A stretch of DNA of 64,000 nt, from NCBI GenBank assembly GCA_910575815.1, contig CAJTFN010000004.1:186001-250000 (forward strand), written 5' to 3'. Source of the DNA: Oscillospiraceae bacterium (GTDB taxonomy: Bacteria > Bacillota > Clostridia > Oscillospirales > Oscillospiraceae). Below the pieces are notes generated by a model. It did not search any database, was not told the DNA's origin, and saw only the letters and a list, made by a program, of their open reading frames with translations. Of the stretch, positions 34,494 through 43,611 are shown piece by piece. How positions within the stretch are numbered: position 1 is the stretch's first letter; every line of letters starts with the position of its first letter. The position numbers were made by a program, and so were the translations under genes.

Positions 34494-35459
34494 TCACTGA
34501 GCAAATTTACGATACCCCGTCTTTGGGTCCACCGGGTTTTCCAGGGGCTCTCCGGAGGCGTAGTGCCCAAGGTTTCGAATGAAGAGTGCCACAATGTAGT
34601 CCAGGGTTTCCTGGAGGTGGTAGTCGCCGGAGATGTGGGGGGTCAGCAACAGGTTCTCACAGTTCCAGAGGGGGTGAGAGACCGGCAGGGGTTCCGGGTC
34701 CGTCACATCCACGGCGGCCGCCATCAGGGGACCGCTAAGCAGGGCTTGACAGAGGGCGTCGGTGTCGACGCTGGTGCCCCGGCCCACGTTGAGAAGGATG
34801 CTCCCGGGCTTCATCATGGAGAGACGGCGAGCGTCGAACAGATGGAAGGTTTGCGGAGTGTTGGGCAGGGCCACCGCCACGATATCGGCCAGGGGAAGCC
34901 AGGCGTCCAGGTCATCAAAGGTGCCCACGGCCTGGAGGTAGTCCGGAGCGGCGGTCTTGTTGCGGCGGATGCCGTAGACCTTGCTGCCCAGAAGAGACAT
35001 TTTCCGGGCGTAATCGCCGCCAATGCTGCCCAGGCCCACCACCAGGGTGGTGCTGTCCTGAATGGCGGTTACCCGGCCTTCATCCTGCCAGCGCTTGTTC
35101 AGCTGGTTGCGGTGGTAAAGGCCGAGCTTCTTTTTCAGGAAAAAGGTCTGGGCCAGGAGATGCTCGCTGATGGCCAAACCGTAAGCGCCGGTGGAGTTGG
35201 TCAGCCGGGCCCCTGGGGCCAGTACGCCCGGCGCGGCGTAGGCATCGGCGCCGGAGGAGTTCAACTGCATCCACTCCAGGTGGGTCGCCAGAGGGACTCG
35301 CTCGGGAGGAAGGTTGCCAAGGATAATATCCGCGGCGGCGATCTGCCCATTGGTCACATCGCCGGCGGGGGAATATGTATAGACCGCGTTGGGAAGCTGC
35401 TGCTCCAGCCGGGTCTTTTGGTCCGCTTCCAGCGGCAGGGTTACCAGAACGTTCTTCAC
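34494..35459 (-). CDS. D-2-hydroxyacid dehydrogenase, NAD(P)-dependent
   Basis: 321 residues. The Rossmann motif VVGLGSIGGDYARKM is near 143-157. The catalytic Arg lies in ILLNVGRGTSVDTDAL, the Glu in AAVDVTDPEPLP and the His in LLLTPHISGDY. The family normally begins near MKNVLVTLP, and GGAGG lies 8 nt before a GTG at 35459, so that start is used rather than the ATG at 35480. Reduces a 2-oxo acid or oxidises a D-2-hydroxy acid (glyoxylate, hydroxypyruvate or similar). It has its own promoter (35534-35562) and is followed by GntR. Confidence 0.9.
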   Translation of the reverse strand: MKNVLVTLPLEADQKTRLEQQLPNAVYTYSPAGDVTNGQIAAADIILGNLPPERVPLATHLEWMQLNSSGADAYAAPGVLAPGARLTNSTGAYGLAISEHLLAQTFFLKKKLGLYHRNQLNKRWQDEGRVTAIQDSTTLVVGLGSIGGDYARKMSLLGSKVYGIRRNKTAAPDYLQAVGTFDDLDAWLPLADIVAVALPNTPQTFHLFDARRLSMMKPGSILLNVGRGTSVDTDALCQALLSGPLMAAAVDVTDPEPLPVSHPLWNCENLLLTPHISGDYHLQETLDYIVALFIRNLGHYASGEPLENPVDPKTGYRKFAQ

Positions 35460-35533
35460 AATCAATGCCTCCATAGCCATTTGAAGCTGGTTTTAAAAAA
35501 GGATCTCCACGGAATAATAGAGATACCTTTTCT

Positions 35534-35562
35534 ATTTTACAAGGTTTTCGAAATCATGTCAA
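35534..35562 (-). promoter_or_regulatory. Sigma-A promoter of the hydroxyacid dehydrogenase-GntR unit
   Basis: Minus-strand TTGACA (complement 35557-35562), 17-bp spacer, TAAAAT (complement 35534-35539). Just downstream an imperfect dyad (GGTATCTC with GAGATCC, about 35505-35528) could be an operator. Confidence 0.75.
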
Positions 35563-35603
35563 GTTTTATAACCGCCCCAGGGGAAAAGAATCCGGGGACC
35601 GGA

Positions 35604-36629
35604 TCAGGGATGAATGACGATTTTCACCGTCTCCCGCTTCCGCTCCATGGCGGTTTCCAGAGCCTCACCCAGCCGGTCTAGGGGGAAGGTGTGGGAGATC
35701 AGCGATTTCAAGGGGATCGACGCGGCGGCGGCAATGGCCCTGGGGAAGTCGTGGCAGTAGCTTTGAGTTCCAAGGATGCTGAGCTTCCGGGTGATCAGGC
35801 GGCTGATGTCCATGCGGATATGGGGCTCCTCGTAAATCCCAGCAATGACGGCGACGCCGCCGGGGCGAAGGGCCCGGGTCGCCTGTTCGAAGCAGCCTTC
35901 GGAACCGACGCACTCGAAGGACTTGGCCACGCCGCCGGTGGTATCCAGAACCCACTCGGCGCTTTCCCGGTCATGGGCGTTCAGAGTCTCCGTGGCCCCG
36001 AAGGATTTTGCCAGGGCCAGCCGAGCCGGGCTGTGTCCCGCCAGGAGAATCCGCTCCGCTCCCGCCAAACGGCAGGCCGCGGCAGTCAGGATGCCGATGG
36101 GGCCGTCCCCCAGGATGAAAACGGAGTCGCCGGAGGAGACGCCGCCCCGGCGTACCGCGTGAATGGATACGCTCAGAGGTTCCATCAGCGCGCCTTCGTC
36201 ATAGCTCATGGCGTCCGGCAGGGGGAAGAGGGAGGACTCGTTCACAAGGATGTAGTCGGCCATGGCCCCGTCGCCGTCACGGTAGAGGAACCGCAGCTTC
36301 CCGCATAGGTCGTAGCGCCCGCTCCGGCAGGACTCGCAGGTCCCGCAAGCGGTACAGGGCTCCACGGTGACCCGCTGGCCCAGCCGGGCGGGGGAGACCG
36401 CTTCGCCAATGGCCACCACGTCACCGCTGAACTCGTGGCCGATGGTGGACGGGAGGGAGACGGAGGGATGCTTTCCCCGGACGGTGTGAAGATCGCTGCC
36501 GCACAGGGCGCTGGCCCGGATTTGAATCAGCACCTCATGGGGGGCAAGGGGACGTATGTCCCGCTGGCGGATTTCCACGGTATGGGGGGCGGTGACCCAG
36601 GCGATCCGGCCGGTGGATGGGTACTCCAT
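35604..36629 (-). CDS. Zinc-dependent medium-chain dehydrogenase (polyol/threonine dehydrogenase-like)
   Basis: 341 residues. Catalytic zinc ligands lie in ALCGSDLHTVRG and IGHEFSGDV. The structural zinc is bound by four cysteines in EPCTACGTCESCRSGRYDLC (about 90-109). The Rossmann motif is FILGDGPIGILTAAACRLAG near 162. The ATG at 36629 follows AGAGGTG. Fits L-threonine, sorbitol, L-idonate or galactitol-phosphate dehydrogenase groups. Located after the dehydratase gene (58 bp), it probably oxidises a sugar acid or its product in the same pathway. Confidence 0.9.
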   Translation of the reverse strand: MEYPSTGRIAWVTAPHTVEIRQRDIRPLAPHEVLIQIRASALCGSDLHTVRGKHPSVSLPSTIGHEFSGDVVAIGEAVSPARLGQRVTVEPCTACGTCESCRSGRYDLCGKLRFLYRDGDGAMADYILVNESSLFPLPDAMSYDEGALMEPLSVSIHAVRRGGVSSGDSVFILGDGPIGILTAAACRLAGAERILLAGHSPARLALAKSFGATETLNAHDRESAEWVLDTTGGVAKSFECVGSEGCFEQATRALRPGGVAVIAGIYEEPHIRMDISRLITRKLSILGTQSYCHDFPRAIAAAASIPLKSLISHTFPLDRLGEALETAMERKRETVKIVIHP

Positions 36630-36687
36630 AGACACCTCTTTCCAGCGCCGCCCGCTCTCCAAGGAGGAGCGGGCGGCGCTATGAAAT

Positions 36688-38361
36688 TTACTCGTTGTCC
36701 CAGTAGACAGTGGCGCCGCGGTGGGCGCTGGTGCAGTGCTTGCGGTACAGCTGAAGCCATCCGGAGGCGGGCTTCTTCAGGGGGGTCCACTCCTTCCGCC
36801 GCCGGGCGAACTCCTCTTCGCTGACGTCCACCGTCAGCGTCCGGGCCTCTACATCGATGTGGATGACGTCGCCGTCCCGGATCAGGGCGATGTTGCCTCC
36901 TTCATAGGCCTCCGGGCTGACGTGGCCCACGGCCAGGCCGCCGGTGGCGCCGCTGAAGCGCCCGTCGGAGACCAGGGCCAGCTTGCTGCCCATTTTCTTG
37001 CCCAGAACGGCGGCCATGAAGGTCTCCATATGAGGCATGCCGGGGCTGCCCTTGGGGCCCTCGTAGCGGATGACCACCACTTCACCCTCGTGGATTTTGT
37101 CTTTCAGCAGGGCCTCCCAGGCCTCGTCCTGACTGTCGTAGCATTTGGCGGGGCCGGAGTAGGTCCAGACCTCCTTGGCCACGGCGCTGAATTTCACAAC
37201 GGCGCTGTCGGTGCCGATGTTGCCCTTCAGGACCGCCAGGCCGCCCTGGTCATGGATGGGGTCGGCGACGGGGCGGATGATGGCGTGGTCCACCGTCTCT
37301 GCGGCGGCGGCCTTCTCTCCCAGGGTGCCGAAGAGCCCCTTGGAGGCGGGGTCCAGTTTCCCGCCGTCGATGAGCTCCTTTACCACGCCGGGCAGGCCTC
37401 CGGCGGCATCGAACTCCTCCATGGTATGGGAGGGGTGGTTGGGGTAGATGGCGTTGAGGACGGGAACCTCCCGGCTGATGCGGTCGAAGGTCTCCGGCGT
37501 GATGTCGCAGCCCATTTGACGGGCGATGGCGGGGAGATGGAGGAGACTGTTGGTGCTGCCTCCGGTAGCCATCATGTAGCGGATCACGTTCTCGAAGCTC
37601 TGCTGGCTGATGAAGTCTCGGGGACGGACGTTTTCCTTCCAGGCGTCCATGACCTTTTGGGCGGCCTGCCGTGCCAGGGCGTGCCACGCCTCGCTTTGGC
37701 TGCGCACGCTGGCGTTGCCGTGGGGAGAGAGGCCCAGCATCTCCGCCATGCCGCACATGGTCAGGGCGGTGCCCATGAAGGGGCAGGCCCCGGGGGTGGG
37801 ACAGGAGTTCCGAATGACCTCCTTGTAGTCCGCCTCGCTCATGCTGCCCTCCACATAGGACGCGTAGGCCTGCTTGCCGTGGGTCAGCGTGATCATTCTC
37901 CCAGTGTGGGTGTGGCCTGCCGCCATGTAGCCGCCGGTGAACATCACCGTGGGAATGTTCACCCGCAGGGCGCCCATGACCATGCCCGGAACCACCTTAT
38001 CACAGGTGGCCATGATAATCATGCCCTCCAGGCAGTTGAGCTCCGCCACGGTTTCCACCTCGCTGCTGACCAGGTCCCGGGCGGGAAGGGTGTAGCGGTC
38101 GCCGGGGGTGTTGCTGCAAATGCCGTCGCAGATGCCACTGATGGGAAGCTCCAGGGCCAGGCCGCCGGCGGCGTAGACGACCTCTTTCATCTCCCGGATC
38201 AAATCCTTGTCAAAAGGAAAGTGGCCGGGGTTCATCTCGTTCCAGGTATTGATGAGGCCGATGACCGGACGCTTGGCGTCCTCCTCCGAGATGCCCATGG
38301 CATAGAGCAGGGCGTTCCGGTGGTCCAGGGATTCCTCGTTCCAGGGATAGCGCAGATTCAT
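36688..38361 (-). CDS. IlvD/Edd-family dehydratase, probable sugar-acid dehydratase
   Basis: 557 residues. Iron-sulfur ligands are in [13 protein letters not shown] near 115 and [13 protein letters not shown] near 187. Metal and substrate residues appear in SGICDGI and [21 protein letters not shown]. Both true dihydroxy-acid dehydratase and aldonate dehydratases (xylonate, gluconate type) share these. The neighbourhood (dehydrogenases, GntR, TRAP transporter, no other ilv genes) favours dehydration of an aldonic acid to a 2-keto-3-deoxy acid. The ATG at 38361 is chosen over an upstream in-frame start because AAAGGAG precedes it. Confidence 0.9.
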   Translation of the reverse strand: MNLRYPWNEESLDHRNALLYAMGISEEDAKRPVIGLINTWNEMNPGHFPFDKDLIREMKEVVYAAGGLALELPISGICDGICSNTPGDRYTLPARDLVSSEVETVAELNCLEGMIIMATCDKVVPGMVMGALRVNIPTVMFTGGYMAAGHTHTGRMITLTHGKQAYASYVEGSMSEADYKEVIRNSCPTPGACPFMGTALTMCGMAEMLGLSPHGNASVRSQSEAWHALARQAAQKVMDAWKENVRPRDFISQQSFENVIRYMMATGGSTNSLLHLPAIARQMGCDITPETFDRISREVPVLNAIYPNHPSHTMEEFDAAGGLPGVVKELIDGGKLDPASKGLFGTLGEKAAAAETVDHAIIRPVADPIHDQGGLAVLKGNIGTDSAVVKFSAVAKEVWTYSGPAKCYDSQDEAWEALLKDKIHEGEVVVIRYEGPKGSPGMPHMETFMAAVLGKKMGSKLALVSDGRFSGATGGLAVGHVSPEAYEGGNIALIRDGDVIHIDVEARTLTVDVSEEEFARRRKEWTPLKKPASGWLQLYRKHCTSAHRGATVYWDNE

Positions 38362-38496
38362 AACATGTCTCCTTTCCCGCGCCTTGGGCGAAGTGCGCCG
38401 GGGCGCGACAGCGAAGTGAAACTTCATCAAAATCGAAATAGGAAATAAGCGGCGGAGGGCCTTTTGGAAATTTCCAAAGCAGGACATGGAGCCAAT

Positions 38497-40431
38497 TTAC
38501 CCAGGAATCTGCTGAAAGCCTCCCAAGCTCTCCTGATAGGCGCGCCAGACGTTTTCAAACCACTGTTCCCGTTCCGGCAGAGGACGCACCGGCCGCCAGG
38601 AGGGATGCAGCTCGCCGCCGGCCCACTGAATCTCCAGAATCCGGTCCCGGTGTGCGCCCTGGTCCAGGGGCATGTCCTCCAGCAGATAGGAGCCGCGGCT
38701 TCCGCCGCCGCCGTCGGCATAGGCTTGGATGCTCCGGGTGAGGGCCATGGCGGTGAGAAGCAGATCCCTCAGCCGGAAGGCCCCGGCTACTTCCTCCGGA
38801 GACCCGGCGGAGGCCTCCGTCTCCAGCCGCCGCTCCAGGTCTGTCAGTCCCGCCCAGGCCAGGGCGGTTTTTTCCCGGCTGCGGATGTGAGCGCAGTGTT
38901 CGCTCATCAGCCCCGTCAGCTGGCGGCGCAGCTCCTGGGGCCGGGGACCGCCGCTGCCGCAAAGCCGTTCCGCAAAGCGGAGGCTTTCCTCCAGAACCGG
39001 CTGTGCCACATTCCAAAAGGCCGCCTCGTCCATGGGAGCCTGGGTATAGGCCCCGGCGATTTTCAGGGCGGCCCGCAGGGCGCCCACCTGCCCGGCGTTC
39101 AGGGCGCAGCCGCCAGGGCGGTAGACGCCGTGGCTGCCGTTGACCTCTCCCACGGGGAAAAAGTGGGGCAGATTGCTCTCCCACCAGAGGTCGCCGCTGA
39201 GACCGCCGTTGTTGTGCTGGGCGCAGACAGAAATCTCCAGCATTTCGGTGCGGAGATCGATACCGTGGTTCCGGTACAGGGCGGCGGCGTTGGGATTCAT
39301 GTGCTCCAGCCGTTCGATGGGGGTGGGGAGGAGGCAGCCGCTGTTCTCCAGGTAGGCCCGGGCCGCCGGACGCAGGGCGGAGAAGGCCTCCGGGCCTTGG
39401 ACGGCGAGGCCTGAGGGGTTCTGGCGGTAGTCCAGCCATACCCGGCGGTTTCGGTGGTTGATCTCACGGTACACCAGAATATCCAGCAGGGAGGAGCCGC
39501 CCGCGTCCGCCTTGCGGGGGTCGAAGGGCCATTGGTAGCCCTTTAAAAACTGGGCGTTCAGCATCTCCGAAACGGAGGCGAAGCCCGCCTCCAGAAACTC
39601 CTGGGGATCGCTTCCGTCCAGCTGCGTGCTGACGTAGCGGGGAAGAACCTGCTGATAGCTTCCGGACACGTTCCAGCGGAAGGAGACGGAGGTCAGGCCG
39701 TATTGCCACTCCATGAGATTCTTGGCCGTGACCCCCGCCCGCAGCGCCGCACCGGTGCCGCCGGTCTGGCTGGACGGGTAGACGGAGTCCCGGTAAATCC
39801 CGGCGGGGCCGCCGGTGGCGTAGACGACGTTGGTGGCGTTGACCAGAACCCAGCCTCCGGTGGCCGGATTCAGACCCAGCAGCCCGCAGCAGCGGTCCTC
39901 CGTTCGGAGAACGGCGGTAATCTGAACGGGCTCCACCAGGGTCAGTCCCCGGGAGAGGGCCCGGCGCTCCAGACACTCGGTCATGTATTTGCTGGTCAGG
40001 GGGCCGGCGGAGGTGGCCCGAGCCGCAGGGTCGTGGTCCGTTTTGTATCCGGCGAATTCGCCGTAGCCGTTGAAAGGGAAGGGGACGCCGGCTTCACAGA
40101 GGTAGAAAAAGCATCGGGCGCTGTTGGCGGCTTCGCACAGGGCCAGATCGCCGTCCATACTCTCGCCGGAGAACAGCGTGCCGGCCATCTCCTGGACAGA
40201 GTCCGGTGTCTCTCCGCAGAGATTCAGCTTGTAATAGGTCTGCTTGTCGCTTCCCGTATTCCGGGAGGTTCCGACGCGGCGGGCCTCGGTCAACAGCAGG
40301 ATGTCCGGCTGTCCCAGGTCCAGCAGGCGGTTGGCGGCGGCAAATCCGGCGGCCCCGCTGCCGGCAATGACGGTGTTGCAGCTGTAATATTGTACGGGTT
40401 GCCCGCAGAGGTTCCGCAGTTCGTGAATCAT
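38497..40431 (-). CDS. FAD-dependent oxidoreductase of the fumarate reductase/aspartate oxidase flavoprotein group
   Basis: 644 residues. The FAD-binding dinucleotide motif is NTVIAGSGAAGFAAANRLLDLG near 19-40, with the LLLTEARRVGTSRNTGSDKQTYY loop. The second FAD contact is YATGGPAGIYRDS near 210, and the C-terminal flavin region is PVGEVNGSHGVYRPGGCALNAGQVGALRAA near 432. A helical C-terminal domain follows as in SdhA/FrdA. No FMN domain, signal peptide or Fe-S subunit gene is present, so it is a soluble single-subunit enzyme. It sits 135 bp before the dehydratase gene; a perfect palindrome TTTGGAAATTTCCAAA lies in that gap (38463-38478). Substrate unknown. Confidence 0.85.
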   Translation of the reverse strand: MIHELRNLCGQPVQYYSCNTVIAGSGAAGFAAANRLLDLGQPDILLLTEARRVGTSRNTGSDKQTYYKLNLCGETPDSVQEMAGTLFSGESMDGDLALCEAANSARCFFYLCEAGVPFPFNGYGEFAGYKTDHDPAARATSAGPLTSKYMTECLERRALSRGLTLVEPVQITAVLRTEDRCCGLLGLNPATGGWVLVNATNVVYATGGPAGIYRDSVYPSSQTGGTGAALRAGVTAKNLMEWQYGLTSVSFRWNVSGSYQQVLPRYVSTQLDGSDPQEFLEAGFASVSEMLNAQFLKGYQWPFDPRKADAGGSSLLDILVYREINHRNRRVWLDYRQNPSGLAVQGPEAFSALRPAARAYLENSGCLLPTPIERLEHMNPNAAALYRNHGIDLRTEMLEISVCAQHNNGGLSGDLWWESNLPHFFPVGEVNGSHGVYRPGGCALNAGQVGALRAALKIAGAYTQAPMDEAAFWNVAQPVLEESLRFAERLCGSGGPRPQELRRQLTGLMSEHCAHIRSREKTALAWAGLTDLERRLETEASAGSPEEVAGAFRLRDLLLTAMALTRSIQAYADGGGGSRGSYLLEDMPLDQGAHRDRILEIQWAGGELHPSWRPVRPLPEREQWFENVWRAYQESLGGFQQIPG

Positions 40432-40512
40432 GCTGTCCCTCCTGATTGACGTGTTTTGGATGGATGTAAAGCGGTATGCAGAATCCGGTCTCGCCGAAGA
40501 CGGTAGCAGGGC

Positions 40513-40932
40513 TTATTTCAGGATTTCCGCCCGGAGGGCCTCGACCATTTCCCCGTACTCCCCGTCGGAGAGCAGCTGCTTGGGCAGCGTGTCGTCGAAG
40601 GGAGCGCCCCAGTTCAACCCGTTCTGGTATTTGGGGACGATGTGGACATGGACGTGTGGAACGCCATCGCCGTAGGTGGCGTAATTGATCTTGTCCGGGT
40701 GGTACAGGTCAAAGATGGCCATGGCGACTTTGGAGACCTCGGCGAAGTAACCGGCGTTTTCCTCCGGCGTCAGCTGGAAATACTCGGTTTTGTGGGCTTT
40801 CAGGGCAACGATGCAGCGTCCCCGGTGCTTTTGGTCCCGGTTGAGATAGACCTTGCTGTAGGGCAATTCGCAGATTTCGATCATAAGACTCCGGAGCTTC
40901 TCTCCGTTTTCGCAGTAAAAGCAGGTGTTCAT
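40513..40932 (-). CDS. HIT-family nucleotide hydrolase
   Basis: 139 residues. The histidine triad HVHVHIVPKY is near 93-102, and YLNRDQKHRGRCIVALKAHK fits the N-terminal HIT sheet. Hydrolyses nucleoside phosphoramidates or dinucleotide polyphosphates. GGAGG precedes the ATG at 40932. It is upstream of the FAD gene by 81 bp; a link to the pathway is not evident. Confidence 0.92.
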   Translation of the reverse strand: MNTCFYCENGEKLRSLMIEICELPYSKVYLNRDQKHRGRCIVALKAHKTEYFQLTPEENAGYFAEVSKVAMAIFDLYHPDKINYATYGDGVPHVHVHIVPKYQNGLNWGAPFDDTLPKQLLSDGEYGEMVEALRAEILK

Positions 40933-41168
40933 GGTAAACCTCCTAATTGAGTTTGGAATTGTTCGCGGGAATCCGGTTTCCGGCAGACCGGGAAGGGGAG
41001 GCAGGGCGCGGATTTTTGTCCGTGCCGCGCAGTAACTGAGAGAGAAACGTGGGAAAGGGGATGTATTTTTCCCTGGGATATGTTACAATGCATCCAGAAC
41101 ACCGGAACGCGTCCCGTTCGGCGGAGAGAACCGCGGCGGCCCCGGTGAAACCGAAAAGGAGGATGGAT

Positions 41169-41729
41169 ATGAAGCGGGTACGAATCACCATGGAGCATAC
41201 GGAAGAGAGTGTCCGGCGGTTGGCCAAGGTGCAGTACGACACCTTTTCCTTCTCCGTCAAGCTGCTTTGGTACGCGGTTTGCCTGCTGGCGATTCTCGTG
41301 GGCTTCGGACTGATTGTGGATCTGGGAAAACCGCTGCGGTACATTCCCCTGGCCTTTGGCTGCATGGCCATTGTGAACATCGGAGCCTCTGGCCGGCTGC
41401 GGGCCGGCAAGACCCTGGACGCGATGCGGCGGCAGGGCGGCTTTCCCTGTACCGCCATGACGTTTACGGAGCGAGAAATTCAGATTGTGGAACGGACAGG
41501 CGGGGAGAACACGCTGGAATACGGCGGCCTGTTCCGCTTGGTGGAGGATGGGGAATACCTGTACCTCTTTATCAACCAGAACGCCGCCTACATGGTCCCC
41601 AAGGAGCAGTTGGAGGACGAGGAGTCCTTCCGGCGTTTCCTGGAGGAGAAGAGCGGACGGAGTTTCCAGCGGCCGGCCAGCTTGCTGAATTTCCGGCTCT
41701 CCACTCTTCGGGGGCAGAGGAAGAGATAA
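41169..41729 (+). CDS. YcxB-like membrane protein
   Basis: 186 residues. Two close membrane helices (about 30-75, LLWYAVCLLAILVGFGLIV and PLAFGCMAIVNIGA) are followed by a cytoplasmic YcxB C-terminal domain (FTEREIQIVERTG..YGGLFRLVEDGEYLYLFINQNAAYMVPKEQL, about 100-160). GGAGG lies 6 nt before the ATG at 41169, preferred over starts farther upstream. Function unknown. Ends at a strong terminator. Confidence 0.82.
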   Translation: MKRVRITMEHTEESVRRLAKVQYDTFSFSVKLLWYAVCLLAILVGFGLIVDLGKPLRYIPLAFGCMAIVNIGASGRLRAGKTLDAMRRQGGFPCTAMTFTEREIQIVERTGGENTLEYGGLFRLVEDGEYLYLFINQNAAYMVPKEQLEDEESFRRFLEEKSGRSFQRPASLLNFRLSTLRGQRKR

Positions 41730-41742
41730 AGCTTTAGACAGA

Positions 41743-41775
41743 GGGGCCCGACAGTGGTGACTGCCGGGCCCTTTT
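41743..41775 (+). terminator. Intrinsic terminator
   Basis: GGGGCCCGACAG (41743-41754) with CTGCCGGGCCC (41761-41771) followed by CTTTT, between the YcxB-like gene and the converging TRAP operon. Confidence 0.88.
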
Positions 41776-41817
41776 CCGGTGATTTGCCGGATAGAAGGGT
41801 CTTCTCGCCGGCCAAAG

Positions 41818-43098
41818 TTAACCCATCAGCAGATTCGGCAGGAACATGACGAGGGGTTCGCAGTACGTAATCAAGAGAAGAACCGCAAGCATAGAGAGGA
41901 AATAGGGGATAAAGGCTTTGATGGTGTCTGTAATGGAGACCTTTGCAATGCCGCAGGCCAGGAAGAGGCAAACGCCGACGGGGGGCGTAAAGAGGCCGAT
42001 GGCCAGATTGATGACCATGATGACGCCAAAGTGAACAGAATCCATGCCCAGGGCCGTGACAATGGGCAGCAGGATGGGGCAGAAGATCATAACGGCGGGG
42101 CTCAGGTCCATCCAGGTGCCCACAAACAGCAGAAGAAGGTTGATGAGTAGCAGCAATACGTATTTATTTGTAGTCAGGCTCAGCACCGCGCTGGAGATGA
42201 TGGCGGGGACGTTTTGCTGCGCGAAGACCCAGCCCAGGGCGGAGGCTGTGGCGATCATCAGCACCACCTGGCCGGTGGTGACGGAGACCTCCAGCATGAT
42301 GCCGGGGATGTCCTTGAGCTTCAATTCATGGTACATGAACCGGCCCAGCAGGAAGGTGTACAGGGAGGCCACGCCGGCGACCTCGGTGGGGGTGAAGAAG
42401 CCGGTGGTGATGCCGCCCAGGATGATGAGCACCGTCATTAGGGCGGGAACACCCTTGAAAATTGCCTGGAAGGTCTCCTTCGAGGTCATGGAGGCCTCGG
42501 CGGGGTAATTCCGCTTCCTGGCGAACACCCAGCTGACCAGCAGCAATGCTCCGCCCACCAGGATACCGGGAATGATGCCGCCCATGAACAGCTTGCCAAT
42601 GGAGGCGCTGGCGGCGACGCCGAAGACCACCATGGGGATACTGGGGGGAATCATGACGCCGATGGTGGAGCTGGTAGCGGTGACGGCCACGGTCACGTCC
42701 TTGTCAAAGCCCTTATCCACCATGGCGGGAATCAGGATGCCGCCCACAGAGGCGGTGTCCGCCGCCGCGCTGCCGGTGATTCCGGCGAAGAACATGCTGG
42801 CTACGATGTTTACGTAAGCAAGGCCGCCCTTGAACCGGCCTACCAGGGCGTTGGACAGGCCGATCAGGTCTTTGGTGATGCCGCCGATGGCCATAAAGCG
42901 CCCGCAGAGCATGAACAGCGGGACGGCGATGAGGGTGAAGGAGTCCATGCCCACATACATGCGTTGGACGAAGGTCATGTAGCTGATGCCGTCGCTCATA
43001 ACGATGCCTACGATGGCGGCAAAGCCGGTGCACACGGCGATGGGGATGTTGAAGAGCATCAGGCCGATCATAACCAGAAACGACACGATGGCAATCAT
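41818..43098 (-). CDS. TRAP transporter large permease (DctM)
   Basis: 426 residues, about 12 membrane segments. Family motifs: FNIPIAVCTGFAAIVGI, the FFAGITGSAAADTASVGGILIPAM block and PPSIPMVVFGVAASASIGKLFMGG. It is the main sodium-coupled channel of the tripartite system. The ATG at 43098 overlaps the DctQ stop by 4 bp, showing translational coupling; an upstream in-frame start would bury it in DctQ. Last gene of the operon DctP-Fe-ADH-DctQ-DctM. Confidence 0.95.
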   Translation of the reverse strand: MIAIVSFLVMIGLMLFNIPIAVCTGFAAIVGIVMSDGISYMTFVQRMYVGMDSFTLIAVPLFMLCGRFMAIGGITKDLIGLSNALVGRFKGGLAYVNIVASMFFAGITGSAAADTASVGGILIPAMVDKGFDKDVTVAVTATSSTIGVMIPPSIPMVVFGVAASASIGKLFMGGIIPGILVGGALLLVSWVFARKRNYPAEASMTSKETFQAIFKGVPALMTVLIILGGITTGFFTPTEVAGVASLYTFLLGRFMYHELKLKDIPGIMLEVSVTTGQVVLMIATASALGWVFAQQNVPAIISSAVLSLTTNKYVLLLLINLLLLFVGTWMDLSPAVMIFCPILLPIVTALGMDSVHFGVIMVINLAIGLFTPPVGVCLFLACGIAKVSITDTIKAFIPYFLSMLAVLLLITYCEPLVMFLPNLLMG

Positions 43099-43589
43099 TC
43101 CGCGAAGCCCTCCTTTTTGATCTTGTTCGCCCGGACCAGTTCCTCCAGGTGCTCCGCCGCGATGAGGATGAAGAGCACGCCCATAATGGGGAGAATCAGA
43201 TAGAAGTATGTCATGCTCCACCCGGAGATGGGGGCCTTGCGCTTGGCGACGATGGAGAGAAGCTGCACCCCGTAAAAGGCGATGTAGGCGCCGAAGCCCA
43301 GAACGAGAATCTGAATGACATAGTCCAGAATGTGCCGGAACCCGGGGTTAAACTTGCGGTAAAAGTAATCCAGGCCCAGGTGCTGCTTGGCCCGCAGGGT
43401 GACGGCGCAGGCCAGGAAGCTGTACCACAGGAAGAAGAACCGGCTCATCTCTTCCGTCCAGCTGGGCGGGGTGGACATAAATGTCCGGCCGAAGATTTGC
43501 AGCATAATGACCAGCAGCAGCAACACGCCGGTGATTTTGACGGCCGGCTCCAGAAGAAACTTGAACAGCAGGTCGTTTACCTTTTTCAT
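43095..43589 (-). CDS. TRAP transporter small permease (DctQ)
   Basis: 164 residues, four membrane segments, with the family pattern VMLQIFGRTFMSTPPSWTEEMSRFFFLWYSFLACAVTLRAKQHLGLDYFYRKF. The ATG at 43589 follows GGAAAAGGAGCAAGCG. Works with DctM. It lies 22 bp after the iron dehydrogenase, so the transporter genes are split by an enzyme gene. Confidence 0.93.
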   Translation of the reverse strand: MKKVNDLLFKFLLEPAVKITGVLLLLVIMLQIFGRTFMSTPPSWTEEMSRFFFLWYSFLACAVTLRAKQHLGLDYFYRKFNPGFRHILDYVIQILVLGFGAYIAFYGVQLLSIVAKRKAPISGWSMTYFYLILPIMGVLFILIAAEHLEELVRANKIKKEGFAE

Positions 43590-43611
43590 CGCTTGCTCCT
43601 TTTCCACCTGT

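Noticed and set aside
36688-38361. Branched-chain biosynthetic ilvD
   Set aside because: The protein family fits, but no other ilv or leu genes are near and the context is a TRAP/dehydrogenase/GntR catabolic region. Left as IlvD/Edd-family.
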